Assembly: GCA_027943335.1 (NCBI GenBank)
Contig: BSBK01006754.1
Location: 834,001-898,000 of the forward strand
Direction of reading: 5' to 3'
DNA from: Chamaecyparis obtusa
Taxonomy: Eukaryota; Streptophyta; Pinopsida; Cupressales; Cupressaceae
DNA: 64,000 nucleotides
Shown one piece after another: positions 45,575 through 56,799 of the stretch. Position 1 is the first letter of the stretch; every line of letters begins with the position of its first letter. Under the pieces are notes generated by a model, which saw only the letters and a program-made list of their open reading frames with translations, had not been told where the DNA came from and did not search any database. The position numbers were made by a program, and so were the translations under genes.

Positions 45575-48500
45575 ATGGCCTCATCATCCTCTACAGTGAA
45601 GTTGATCAAGGGAAATCAAATGGACCGACCTGCATATGATATTGCGGCGATACAGAATTGGGCAACCGATATGGCTGGAGCTTTGTCAACAATACCAGAG
45701 GGTGTCTTTATGACAAAAGATGTGACTGCGTTTATCCATGCCAAGCAGGAAGAACTTGGTGAAACATACATTCAGGGCGAGTATCTTTCTCTGTGTGAGG
45801 ACGGAAGATTACAAGACCGATACGCGAAGCTGGTGTCGTTCGGTCTTATCAACGGAGTGACCTATCCGACTATCTTCCGACCAGACTGGATCCCACTGGT
45901 CCTTAGTCGGGTGCACGATCCAAGGTTTTGGCTCCAAAAGAGTGCAGTTACCAAAATAACGAAGGACTTGCATCGCGTGATTGGATACAGTCACGAAGGG
46001 GAAGCTTCAACCTTGCGAACGATCTCAAATGCAATCGTCACAAAGCTGACGAAATCCAAATCCGATGGTCGCCTCATGACAGTGAACGACATCGACGACG
46101 ATGGGGTTCAGTTTGCATCCGCGGTGATAGGTTATAAAATCTATCAGTCAAGTAATCTCAACAGTATACCGGGAGGAGCCATACGTGCCACCCACCAAAT
46201 AATGTATGATAACGCCAACTATGATATCTGTGGAATGCTCCGAGGGCAGATATTTGAAAATATGAAGAAACTCGGTATTGTTAAAAAAAAAATCTATGAA
46301 GTACAAGACCCTACTAGTATGTCTCTACTTCTACTATCAAAATTTCTTTCCTGGAATTGGCAAAGTGGCATGGAAAACCGACAGACCGGTCATGCACCAA
46401 ATAGTTGAATTGGCCAACCAACTGGGAAACCAGTTAAGTAAAGTAATGAACGAATATTTTGAAGCCTTTCAACTAAGGATGCATGCAAGGGAGCGGGTGC
46501 CGTCAACAATTGTTGAACCATACAAGGATGATGTGTGTTTTCTGGTTTCCACCGATCACTATATCATTCAAGCAGTGGAACCGAGAACAGAGTATGCTCG
46601 TGAGCTGGGGTATGAGATCACTACCAAAATTGCTAAGGCATATGCTGGTGCCCTAAATGAAGAAAATCTGGATCTCTCTGCAAAACGATTCGGTATGTTC
46701 ACTGAGATTCAAGAGAATCTTAAAAAGAGGGCACTGATAAAAAATGTCTACACCAAAAGGGCCCCCACACCAAAGAAGAAACCGGCGACAGAGCAACCCA
46801 AGGCTCGAAGGAAGAAAGCAGAACCAGTAACCACTACCCAAGAGGGAGAGCAAGAGGAGACAGATTTAGAAGACACGGTTCCTCTAATCAAAAGGAAGAG
46901 GGGTTCAAGCAAACCGGTAAAGGAGGATCCACCAAGAGGAAGGAAGCCCACAATTGATGAATATGCGGCAGGATTGAAAGAAATTGGTGGAATGGGTTCT
47001 GTAAGCAGAAGATTTCAGCTTGCGAATGAAGAAGACAGGAGGAAGATTGAAGAAGCGATAGTGCATTGCGTTCATAAGTATAATCTGCATCCTACTGAAC
47101 TTCACAAGACTGTACCGGAGGATCTCCTACAAATAATTTAAGCTAGATGGAAAGCTTCAATGGAAAGAGAAAAGGAGCTGAGAATACGAGCTCTTCTAGA
47201 GGTTCAGAACCACTTCACTTTGGAAGAAGCCACCGAACAGGCTGAACTGCATCAGCAAACCTTCTTAACAAAAAGGAGGATTGGTCTCATGCTTGTTGGA
47301 GAAGTTGAGAAAGTGCATGATGAAGGAGTAGTGATGTGGACCAAACTTCTTTAGGCCCAGCAGCAAGCAGAAGAAGCTCGACAAAGAGCAATTGTTCAAC
47401 CGGTCGTTGACATTGGTAAGGGAAAGGAGTGCTTGGAGCTGAGGCACCGGTAATTGTAGATATCACTAATGAACAAGGCAGTGACTGTCTAGCTCGTCCA
47501 ACCATTCTAACTTCTCTCAGAAAAAGTAAGACACGCACAATGAGTGTTAATGATATTGTTGATGAAGTAATGAACTTTGAACAAGTAGATAATGCTGCCA
47601 AATGGTATAGTCTGCTAGGAGAAGATGATAAACAGTCAGTCGTAGTAGCCATAGTAGAAACTTTTATGGACTACAATAGAACTCCAAGGGACTATAGGTC
47701 CAAGTTCCCACCAGAACTCAATTCTAGGCTTCAAACAAAATGGAGAACCGGTCTAGGCACAAACACGAGGATCAATAGGGAAACATTGTTAACGATCAGA
47801 CCTAGTCTTAGTGAAGAAAGAATAAAGCTTCTACTAGAGGAAGCAGCACTGAACTTGGATACAAAGTATAGAGTTGCCCAAATTCTAAATGGATATGAGA
47901 AACAAGTCTATAAAGAGACTCTGGACATCTGGCAACGGTATGACTTTAGTGCACTTGAAAAATTAGGTCCTCAGGATCAAATTGAACAAGTGCCGGTACC
48001 ACTTGTTCAATTCACTAATCGTGAAGAACCTACAACCGGTGATGTAAATGTTCAAACAGAGGAGTTCACATCTGGTGAACAAATAAATATTGAACAAAAA
48101 CTAGGAAGTGATATACCTGTGGGAGAACTCCATACAGCTGAAGAGCAGCGCACAAAAGAAGTCCCATCGGAAGAACAACTTAAACAAGAACAGGGTGTTC
48201 AAGTTAATGTGCAACCGGAAGAAGAAGATCAGATTGAGGCAGAAGCACTTGCCAAGGAAGATCTACCTAAAGAAGAGGTGCTACCAGAAGATAAAACTCA
48301 ACAAGGAGATGAAGAAAATATGGAACAGGAACAAGAAATTCCTGTACAAACTGACCATGCTCAACCGGAACAGGAGCCCAAGCAAAAAGAGCAAGCATAT
48401 ATTCCAAGCTCGTCATCAAAGAGAAAGTTGTCATTTGCTGAGGACAAGGAAGCCAAAAGAAGTAAAGCCATTGATACAGTAGTTGACATCAACAAGATGT

Positions 48501-49235
48501 GAACAAGGCAACTAAAAGAGCTGACCAAAAGGAAATAGGACTTGGTGCTGACCACTGTAAAGAACATTTTGTGCAACTTTGTACCGGATGCTGATATCGA
48601 TGAAGATGAACGGGTCATCGATCAACTGGAAGTCTTGGCACAAGCCATTGGTGATGATCTCACAGATCCAGAGATTGTGGCAATAGACCACTATGAGAAG
48701 AAAAGAGTAGAGATTATCCACAAACAGGTTGAAGAAATCAAGGTAATTGTGTCAACCAACCTCAGAGTGCTTCAACAGCAACTTCAAGTGGCAGGCAGTT
48801 TGATGACTTGAACTTCAAAGTTTGAAGTATTTCTACAAGATCTGACAGAGAAGTCTGCAAAGACCTCTGAAGAAATAAGAGCTTTGTCATCTCAATTTGA
48901 CATCAAGAATAAATCTGCAACAAAGTTTAGCAGAGATGACAAGTCTTGCTCTAGTGCTAAGAAAGACTGCAGAAGAGGAGAATAAGAGAATCCAAGACAT
49001 TATTGGATTTCAGTTATTTGTCGCCCCAATATTTGATTCCATGCAACAAACCGCGACTTCTAGAGAGGTTCTGATCAATGAATCGGGTTACCAAACTGTG
49101 GAAGATATGGAGAACATCATTGTTTCTCTTAAAGCAGCCCAAAAGAACATTGAACATGTAACCGGTCAATGGGCACCGTTTCTTCACTCTGCCAAGACTA
49201 TCTACAAGGATATCTTCACCAAGCTACAAATGTGA
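45575..49235 (+). pseudogene. NA-1c ORF2: long non-canonical protein (about 1,220 codons)
   Basis: Start chosen at the ATGGCC (M-A-S-S-S-S), the best plant context; in frame upstream codons also exist. Order: globular N-terminal block (45575-46290), helical block (46290-46740), basic Lys/Pro linker (46740-46950), helical block (46960-47950), acidic Gln/Glu/Pro repeats (48000-48440), C-terminal coiled-coil block (48490-49235). Lesions: frameshift in the A-run at 46282-46291, TAA 47139-47141, TAG 47352-47354, 2-nt loss near 47427, TGA 48500-48502, TAG 48536-48538, TGA near 48808, 2-nt loss near 48935. No enzyme motif found. Homologous in NA-1a, b, d and, at lower identity, NA-2. I do not recognise the family. 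Confidence 0.78.
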
Positions 49236-49485
49236 AATCCTAGAAACAACCCTTTGTCCTATGGAGGCAAAAAGGGGAAGAAGAAGCAGAGGAAAAAGGG
49301 AAATGGGAAGTAGAGAGCAGCACTCAGACAACGGAAAGGTCAGAAAAGGAACAGGACATACAACCACTCAATCGGAGCACACAGACAGGGGAAGTGTGCT
49401 ACAGAGAAAAGAAAAGTCTACAGAACTAAAGGAATAAGTTTTCAGTAAGTGAGTATGGTTTTGTGTATAGTTTTGCCACCAATGA

Positions 49486-49498
49486 CAAAGGGGAAGAT
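49486..49498 (+). other. NA-1c polypurine tract
   Basis: AAAGGGGAAGAT immediately before the 3' LTR. An AAGGGGAAGA core is repeated near 49272, just after the ORF2 stop. Confidence 0.75.
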
Positions 49499-50590
49499 TG
49501 TTAGCAATTTAAGTTGTGATTAGTGTAAATCACAAACACCATTCCCACCGGTAAAGGTTCACCGGTCACTCACGTTACTTCAAAGACACTAGTAGACTAA
49601 AAACAGAATGTATGCACCAGTAGATTAAGAAAAGGGGATACACCAGAAGACTGATCCAAGTACACAGTACCGGTCTTATATTGTATATTGGGATGAACCG
49701 GGTATAAGAGTCTACCGGTCTACTGCATAAAGATCCGCACCGGATTCTGCGGTGCAGTTTGTGTTAAAACCGGATTATACAGAACATCCACCACTTAGAA
49801 GTGGAGTTAGCTTTTTAACAGGAGCTATCTTTATTTGTACAGATGTTTTTAAAGGTAAACTCCAGATCAGAATGCATAGCTTTTTGCTAGTTGCATGATT
49901 TATTGTTGAGTTTACAGCCTGGCGGTTCTATGAGCTAAGGGTTTCATGAAGGTGAACTCTTTTGTAAATACAGGTCATAGGATGCAAGAAAAAGCGTTGT
50001 TAAAAGTTGTTGAGTAAACAGAGCAGTGAAGAGACATCTGCAAAAGATCATAGTCACCAGAGATGAAAGGAAAAGAGATAGAAAAGATTCAACAGCCAGG
50101 CGAACCGGGGAAGAGATCAACAGGTATGATCTAATTAGACAATCAATGTCATATGAGATCATTGCTTTTATAAGGTGTGAAAACAAATTGAAATCCCTCT
50201 ATCAGGGTGGACCTAATCGGTTCTTTGTAAAATCCTCTAACAGGGTAACATCTTTGTTGATGTTGAAATATCTCTAACCAGGTGACTCTTAACAGGGTTA
50301 AGATCTTAATTGATCTTCTATAAAATCCCTTAACCGGGTAGCACCTTCACCAGTGCTTTGTAAGCTCCTAACATGGTGCCTTCATTCTGCAGTAGTGAAG
50401 TTGTGAGCTCTGTCTTACTGTGGTTTTTTCCTTCTAACCGAGGGTTTCCACGTACACATCTGGTGTTGATCTGTGTATTTCAATTTATGTTTGTTGATGA
50501 TTGTTTACATTATGCTTATCTTAGAAGAATAATTAAACAAGTGTTGAATTGGAATAGAAATAACTTTTACTGATTGACCCCCCCTCTCTG
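49499..50590 (+). repeat. NA-1c 3' LTR
   Basis: TGTTAGCAATTTAAG onward, co-linear with the 5' LTR through the C-tract (about 50578-50588), then diverging. Divergence is highest in the first 330 bp (about 7% by eye). Confidence 0.8.
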
Positions 50591-50636
50591 TCGTACGGCT
50601 AGGACTGCCATTGGAACATTATAGTGGTATCAGAGC
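50591..50636 (+). other. Element F LTR end and primer-binding site
   Basis: CGTACGGCTAGGACTGCC...AACATTATA, then one G, then TGGTATCAGAGC (50625-50636). Chr-1 has the same layout (LTR end, G, TGGTATCAAAGC), supporting a gypsy-type LTR end for F. Confidence 0.6.
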
Positions 50637-50674
50637 TAGTGGTCTAGCCATCTTTTCGGGAGATTGAGATCGAA

Positions 50675-51401
50675 TCGTGGCAGCGAGTGATGGATTGGAA
50701 GATGTGTTGAGGGAGCTAAGAAGAAGTCAGCAGAGGCTTCGTTAGACCCTCACAAGAAGGTACGAACGGATGGAGGAGATGCTCAACCACGTGATAGAAG
50801 AAAGGATGAAAGGAGATTCACAACGTTTCAACATAAGGCCGATGATGCCAACCTTATTTCCTAGGATCTAGCAACAGAAAATGCATACACTCACTTTGGT
50901 TGAGTCAGTGAAGCAAATAAGTAGGATTGGGTTGATGGTGGATGACTGACTGACATATCTCTCAAAGACTATATAGAAATGCGAATGAAGTATTCGTCTT
51001 TTGAGGGTAATATACTCTACAACAATAATCTGGAGCAGGAGATTGATAAAATGCTACATGATACCTTAAATCCTAAAGAGGATAAAACCATACTCACAGC
51101 TCCACTTCAGCAACAGGGGGATATGGACAATCAAGACACAAAAATTGTCCCTTCAAGTGGAGAACACCTAAACCTTCAAGACAACCGCAAAGGTGAAGAA
51201 GATGATTGCACAAATTTCGTCGAATCAACACTCGTCAACCAACTTGATAGAAATACGGGTTCTATCAATGACCCTTCGAATGAGCAGGCTCTACCGATGG
51301 TTGTTCAACCTCTTGGTGATGCAGACTCTAGAAATGATCATTTGCTGGAGCAATCTTTGTTGGCATTAATGGGTAAGGATGTAACTGGTATATGGGCAAA
51401 G
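50675..51401 (+). pseudogene. Element F gag-like start, broken
   Basis: From a GTG where ATG is expected, a frame reads A-A-S-D-G-L-E-D-V-L-R-E-L, then a charged helix with M-E-E-M and a short proline region, interrupted by TAGs at positions consistent with CAG (for example after R-L-R). A separate frame, 50979-51413, encodes an acidic 144-aa piece without recognisable domain. The stretch is cut by an LTR at 51402. Assigned as gag only from its place after the primer site. Confidence 0.4.
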
Positions 51402-52637
51402 TGTTGTCATTGATGTGAGGAACAATTGACAATAATAGTAAATAGTTGCAGTTTACAAGAGAGACTAGTTAGGAAACCGGTGACACATAATGAGCAAGGA
51501 GTACTATGACTGGTGAAGTCACAAACCAGTAATCGAAGCAACCGGTAACCAAGGAAGGTAAGCATAGCATCCGGAACAGTGACCGTATAGACAGAGAAAA
51601 GAAGAGTGACAGGTGAAGGAAAAGATCTATACACTACCTAAGGATGTAAATCGATCATCTTTGATCAGTGAGATATCATTGAGACTGATGAACCGTCGAT
51701 CATCTCTGATCAGTGAGATATCACCGAGATTGATGAACTGGTGAAAGTCATAGCTGACAAACACTTATGTGACTCTTCAACCGAGATTTGTTGCACAAAA
51801 TCCGAAAGACTGTGTTATGGAGAAGATCGGTGCAAGGCACAATCGAAGGATTTAATGCCGACAATTAAGGCATTAAAACATGGGGGAATCTCAAGTTAAG
51901 GTGTAAAGGAAAGTATGTGGCACGCATATGTCATTTCCTTTATAAAACAAAAAGACATATGGCATGCATCTGATGTTTCCTCTATGAACTGAGACTCGAC
52001 TGGATGATGGAGATCTTTGCGGAGATCACACATGCAAAAAGAGGAAAGAGCAAGAAGACTATTTATTCTTCAGCCGGTGAAGAATATCATTTGCCTTCAT
52101 TCTTCCAAGAAGAAAAAGAGTGAACTTGTACGCTAAAAGAAGCTACGAAAGGGTGAAGAAACGAAGAAGAGGAGAAGAGTGTGCAAGAAAGCACAACAGT
52201 CTAGAGAGAGCATATCTGTGGTGCCTGGTGATGACTCTCAGTTGATAAACACAACGTTCTTATCAGGCTCAGCTAAGCCATCTCAAAAGGATCAAACCCT
52301 CTATTGCTCTCTAACAATTGCAATAGCAAAGTCCCAGTATTTGGGTGGACATTAACAAGTCCCTTGTATTAAATTCTTTAATCGGGTGACATCGAGCAAA
52401 TGTCTTAAAGTCCTCTAACAAGGTAGGCTTTAACAGACATTATTTCTCAAATCCCTTAACCGGGTTGCATCTAGCAATGCGTTTGCACTCCTTTAACAGG
52501 GAAGGCTCTTAACAGGGCGTACTTCAGAAGAGTGCAAAATTTGTGAGGTCTACTCACACCGTGGTTTTCTCCCGATTTGGCTTTCCACGCGATACATCTG
52601 GTGTTCTCTATTGCTTTGATTTTGTGACAACGATTTC
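51402..52637 (+). repeat. Copia-type LTR fragment (relative of 11355-12783)
   Basis: Begins TGTTGTCATTGATGTG, the usual start of this LTR type, and carries repeated CTTTAACCGGG/CCTAACAGGG motifs and the CACCGTGG...CCACG module (about 52558-52590), as in the minus-strand solo LTR at 11355. It stops where NA-1d begins; ATTTC (52633-52637) may be the NA-1d TSD. Confidence 0.6.
51651..51738. repeat. 45-bp tandem duplication
   Basis: TCGATCATCTNTGATCAGTG...GATGAAC occurs twice with a 45-bp period, with few differences. Confidence 0.8.
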
Positions 52638-53732
52638 TGTTATTCCTAACCGGTTACTGAGAGGGGGGGGGGGGGCGAATTAGTAAATCCTATTTCTATT
52701 ACAATTCAACACTTGTTTAATTATTCTTCCAGGATAAGCAGAATATAAACAATCATTCATAAGCATAAATAGAAATACTCAGATCAACAAATGATGTATA
52801 CGTGGAAACCCTCGGTTAGAAGGAAAAAACCATTGTGAGACAAAGCTCACAACTTCACTACTGTAGAATGAAGGCGCCCTGTTAGGAGCTTACAAAGCAC
52901 TTGTTAGAGTGTTACCCGGTTAAGGGATTTGATACAAGATCGGTTAAGATCTTAACTCTGTTAGGAGTTGCCTAGTTAAACGACTTTCAATATCAGCAAA
53001 GATCTTACCAGGTTAAAGGATTTTTACAAAGAACCGATTAGGGCTCACCCTGATAGAGGGATTTTAATATGCTTTCACACCTTATAAAAGCACTGATCTG
53101 AATTGACACTAATTGTCTGATTAGATCATACCTGTTGATCTCTTTCCCTGCTTTGCTTGGCTGTTGATCTCTTTTGCCTTTCACCTTTGTGACTATAGCA
53201 CTTCTCTCAGAAGGTATCTCTCCTCTGCTCTGTGTATTCAACAATTATCAGCAACATACTTTCTTGCATCCTATGACTTGTATTTATACAAGAGTTTGTC
53301 TCAATGAAACCCTTAACTCATAGAACCGCCAGGCTGTAAACTCAACATTAAATCATGCAACTAGTAGTTAAGCTTTGCGTTCTAATTTGGGTTTACCTTG
53401 AAAACATCCACATAGAAATAAAGGATAACTCCTGTTAAAAAGATAACATCAATTTTAATCGGTGGATGCTCCGCATATTGTGGTTTTAACTCAAGTTGCT
53501 CCGCAAAATCCGGTGCGGATCTTTTTACAGTTTTGACCGGTATACTCTTATACCCGGTCTTTCCTTGTTATTCATACCGGTGTATCCCCTTTGTTTAGTC
53601 TACTAGTGCATATGCTCTGTTTCTAGTCTATCGGTGCATATATTCAAAGATAAGTGATTTACCGGTGAGTCTTTACCGGCTAGAATGGTCTTTGCAACTA
53701 ATTTACACTAATGAAAACTTAAATTGCTAACA
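52638..53732 (-). repeat. NA-1d 3' LTR
   Basis: 1,095 bp. On the minus strand TGTTAGCAATTTAAG (53732) to TTAGGAATAACA (52638); C-tract appears as a 12-G run near 52665. TATA box at 53281-53288 (minus). Its outer edge defines the true NA-1 LTR end. Confidence 0.85.
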
Positions 53733-53745
53733 ATCTTCCCCTTTG
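53733..53745 (-). other. NA-1d polypurine tract
   Basis: Minus-strand CAAAGGGGAAGAT before the LTR start, identical in core to the other NA-1 copies. Confidence 0.75.
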
Positions 53746-53984
53746 TCATTGGTGGCAAAACCATTATTCACTTATCACAATTTACCTTGATCTGTAGACT
53801 GCTACCCTGTGTACTGTACACTTCAGCTCTTCTCTCTTTTGTTTGCAGTCTTCCCCTTTACTGCTGCTTCCCTTGTTCAGATGCTTCCTCGGTTTTGATT
53901 TCTTCAATTCCTCTTGTTCTGCTTTGCTTATCTTCTTCCCCTTTTTGCCTCCATAGGACAAAGGGTTTAGCTTCACTTGAAATG

Positions 53985-55723
53985 TTACATTTGTAGCTGT
54001 GTGAAGATCTGTTTATAAATATTCCTTGTTGAATGAAGAAACGGTACCCATTGACCGGTTACATATTCAATGTTATTCTGTGTCTCTTTTAGAGAAACAA
54101 TAATGTTCTCCATATCTTCCACAGTTTTGAAGGCAAGTTCACCAAGCAGATTCTCAGTCGATGATGTAGTATGTTTCATTGCATCAAATGTGGGGGCTAG
54201 AAGCAATTGAAATCCAATGATGTCTTGGATTCTCTTAGTCTTTTCTTCAGCAGTCTTTCTTAGAATAAGAGCAAGACTTGTCATTTCTCTACTGAAGTTT
54301 GTTGTAGATTTGTTCTTGACGTCAATCTGAGTAGACAAGGCTCTTATTTCTTCTGAAGTCTTTGCTGACTTCTCTGTCAGATCTTGCAAAAATATTTCAA
54401 AATTTGAAGTTCTTGTCATCAAACTTCCTGCCACTTGAATCTGTTGTTGAAGAACTCTTAGGTTAGTTGACACATGTACCTTTATTTCTTCAACTTGTTT
54501 GTGGAGAATCTCTATTCTCTTCTTTTCATAGTGATCTATTGCGACAGCTTCAGGATCGGTCTTTTCATCACCGATTGCTTGTACAAGTACTTCCAACTGA
54601 TCTATAACAGGTTCATCTTCATCTATGTCAGCATTAGGTACGAAGTTGCACAAAATGTTCTTGACAGTTGTCAGGACCATGTCCTGTTTCCTCTTGGTCA
54701 GCTCCTTGAGCTGCCTTGTTCACATTTTGCAGATGTCAACTACAGTATCGGTGGCCTTGCTCCTTTTGGCTTCTATGTCCTCAGCAAATGATAGCTTTCT
54801 TTTAGATGAGGGGGAGCTTGGAATATTTGCTAGTTTCTTTTGTGGTGGCCCCTGTACCGATAATCCTTCCTCAGTGTGTACAGGTAACTGTTGTTCTTGC
54901 TCTATCTGTTGTTCTTCCTTGTTTTCATTATCTCTCGGTAGGGCCATTTCCTCCGCTAATGCCTCATTTTTGAGTTGAGCGACCTCTTCTTGATGGACTA
55001 ATTCTGCTAACACTTCTTCCTTATTCTGCACTTCCACTTCTTGTTCTGGTCCAATTTTGGGTTGTGCATCCTCTTCTTGTGGGAGTTGCTCTTCTGGTGG
55101 GACTACTTCCTTGTGCTGCTCCTCAGCTTTATGTAATTCTCCCATAGGTATATCATTTCCCAGCTCTTGTTCTACTAGGGGGATTTCTTGTTCAATATTT
55201 ACCTGTTCACTAGATGTGAACTCCTTTGTTTGAACACTTTCCTTAATGGTTGCAGGTTCTTCACGAGTAGTGAACTTAACTGGTGGTGCTTGTACATATT
55301 CAGGTTGATCCTGTGGACCTGTTCTATCTAGTGCACTGAAATTGTACTTCTGCCAGAAATCTAAAGTCTCTTTATTTACTTAATTTTCATATCCATTGAG
55401 AATCTTGGCAACTCGATACTTAGTATCCAAGTTCATTGCTGCTTCTTCTAGTAGAAGTTTGACTCTTTCTTCACTGAGACCAGGTTTAACCTTAGACAAT
55501 GTCTCCTTATTTATTCTAGTGTTGATGCCTAGACCGGTTCTCCATTTGGTCTGTAGCCTAGAATTTAAGTCAGGGGGAAACTTGGCCCTATAGTCCCTTG
55601 GAGTTCTTTTATAGTCCATAAAAGTTTCCACTATGGCTACTATAATTGACTGTTTGTCCTCTTCTTCTAGCACGCTATACCATTTAGCGGTATTATCTAT
55701 TATTCCAAAGTCCATTACCTCAT
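53985..55723 (-). pseudogene. NA-1d ORF2, C-terminal two-thirds
   Basis: Minus-strand homologue of NA-1c ORF2: 55715-55380 helical block, 55145-54720 acidic repeat region, 54680-53985 coiled-coil end (T-Q-L-Q-M). It is the best preserved copy of the C-terminal block. A TGA at 54722-54720 falls on exactly the codon that is TGA in NA-1c. The rest of the ORF is displaced beyond Chr-1 to 62558-62708. A short basic frame downstream (53976-53782) begins L-S-Y-G-G-K-K-G-K-K, also readable in the other copies. Confidence 0.8.
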
Positions 55724-56749
55724 TGTAAAGAACCTTTGTAGTTCTCTAATTTGCAATGACGAATCACTTGTAAAACTAACAATTTATGTTTCTCAAACTT
55801 ATCAAATTATCAGAAATTCTCTTGCTTCACAAATATCTCAATTCATAACTCATGATAAAACAAGTTAAATTCCATGCCATAGTATTAAGACAATTGTTGC
55901 ATTTCACATTATTTATTTAATATAAATGGAAATAGTATTATTGGCACCTGTATGCATAAAAAGAATTATCGAAACGCTTGGCTGTAGCTTGCACGTGAGC
56001 ATATGTCCATGCGTTAGCTGTTGTGGAAGCCGCTAGCATCTAACACCCGATAACTCATGAATACCCCTGCCGTGTAGCAACAAACTCCAACCTCAAATGC
56101 CAAGTCTACAACGGCTGGCTTAGTTATCGTACGACATTGGTACAGGACAGTACGGCCCAAAATTTGGGACTGCAAACTCTGATTCTTCAATCCGTTGGCA
56201 TTCTTTGCATTATTTGATGGTATACGATATCCATCTCATAATGCTCATCTTGAAGAAAACATCGTTTCCTCAAGTTTCTTCAAACCCTTGCTTTCACAAA
56301 TTTCGAAAGTTCTCATAAATTCACAAACTTTGATAATAATAACATAATGAGGAATCACGCAAGGCTGGGCTTATAAAACAATAAATGAAATCTTCCTTTT
56401 CACACCACCATTCAGCTTCAGACTTACACCTTTCAATTAAGTGAAAACAATTGTCAAGTATACACTTCCAAATTAGAACACTTAAAGTAAAATATTGAAT
56501 AAGCCAAGCTTTATTTCATCAAATATGAAGAAAGTGATAATTGACAATTCCTGGAAGAGTTCCAACGAAGAATGAAGACCAAAATCAACGCCTGACTGCC
56601 TTTCCTGAAATAGAAACTGGGTATAACTGGCTTACTAAAAATAGTAAGTCAGACACAGAGATCCCCTAATCAAAACGTTAACTCATAGGGACCACATTGA
56701 TGAACTGAAAATAACAAGCCCAGGTACCTGCTAAATTGGGGACATTACA
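55724..56749 (-). repeat. Chr-1 3' LTR
   Basis: 1,026 bp. On the minus strand starts TGTAATGTCCCCAATTT and ends GGTTCTTTACA. Contains the inverted repeat CTTACTAAAAATAGTAAGTC (56631-56650). Confidence 0.92.
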
Positions 56750-56764
56750 ATCCTCCCTCCCCAA
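56750..56764 (-). other. Chr-1 polypurine tract
   Basis: Minus-strand TTGGGGAGGGAGGAT directly before the LTR start. Confidence 0.85.
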
Positions 56765-56799
56765 GATTGCTTGTCCTCAAGCAATCACAAACCAGGATG

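Larger units (their letters stand above)
42643..50590 (+). mobile_element. NA-1c: most complete copy of the non-autonomous NA-1 family
   Basis: LTR 42643-43753, degenerate primer site, ORF1 43810-45069, promoter-like spacer, ORF2 45575-49235, polypurine tract 49486-49498, LTR 49499-50590. About 8 kb with no RT, RNase H, protease or integrase, so transposition must depend on proteins supplied in trans. LTR pair differs by several percent. The 3' LTR lacks its last ~20 bases, which are replaced by element F LTR sequence, so no TSD can be read. Confidence 0.85.

Noticed and set aside
45575..49235. ORF2 as an envelope-like or movement protein
   Set aside because: I see no signal peptide or membrane segment, and similarity to any such family cannot be shown by eye.
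50573..50577. GATTG matching the bases before 42643 as TSD of NA-1c
   Set aside because: LTR homology continues past this point through the C-tract, so it lies inside the LTR; the match is probably chance.
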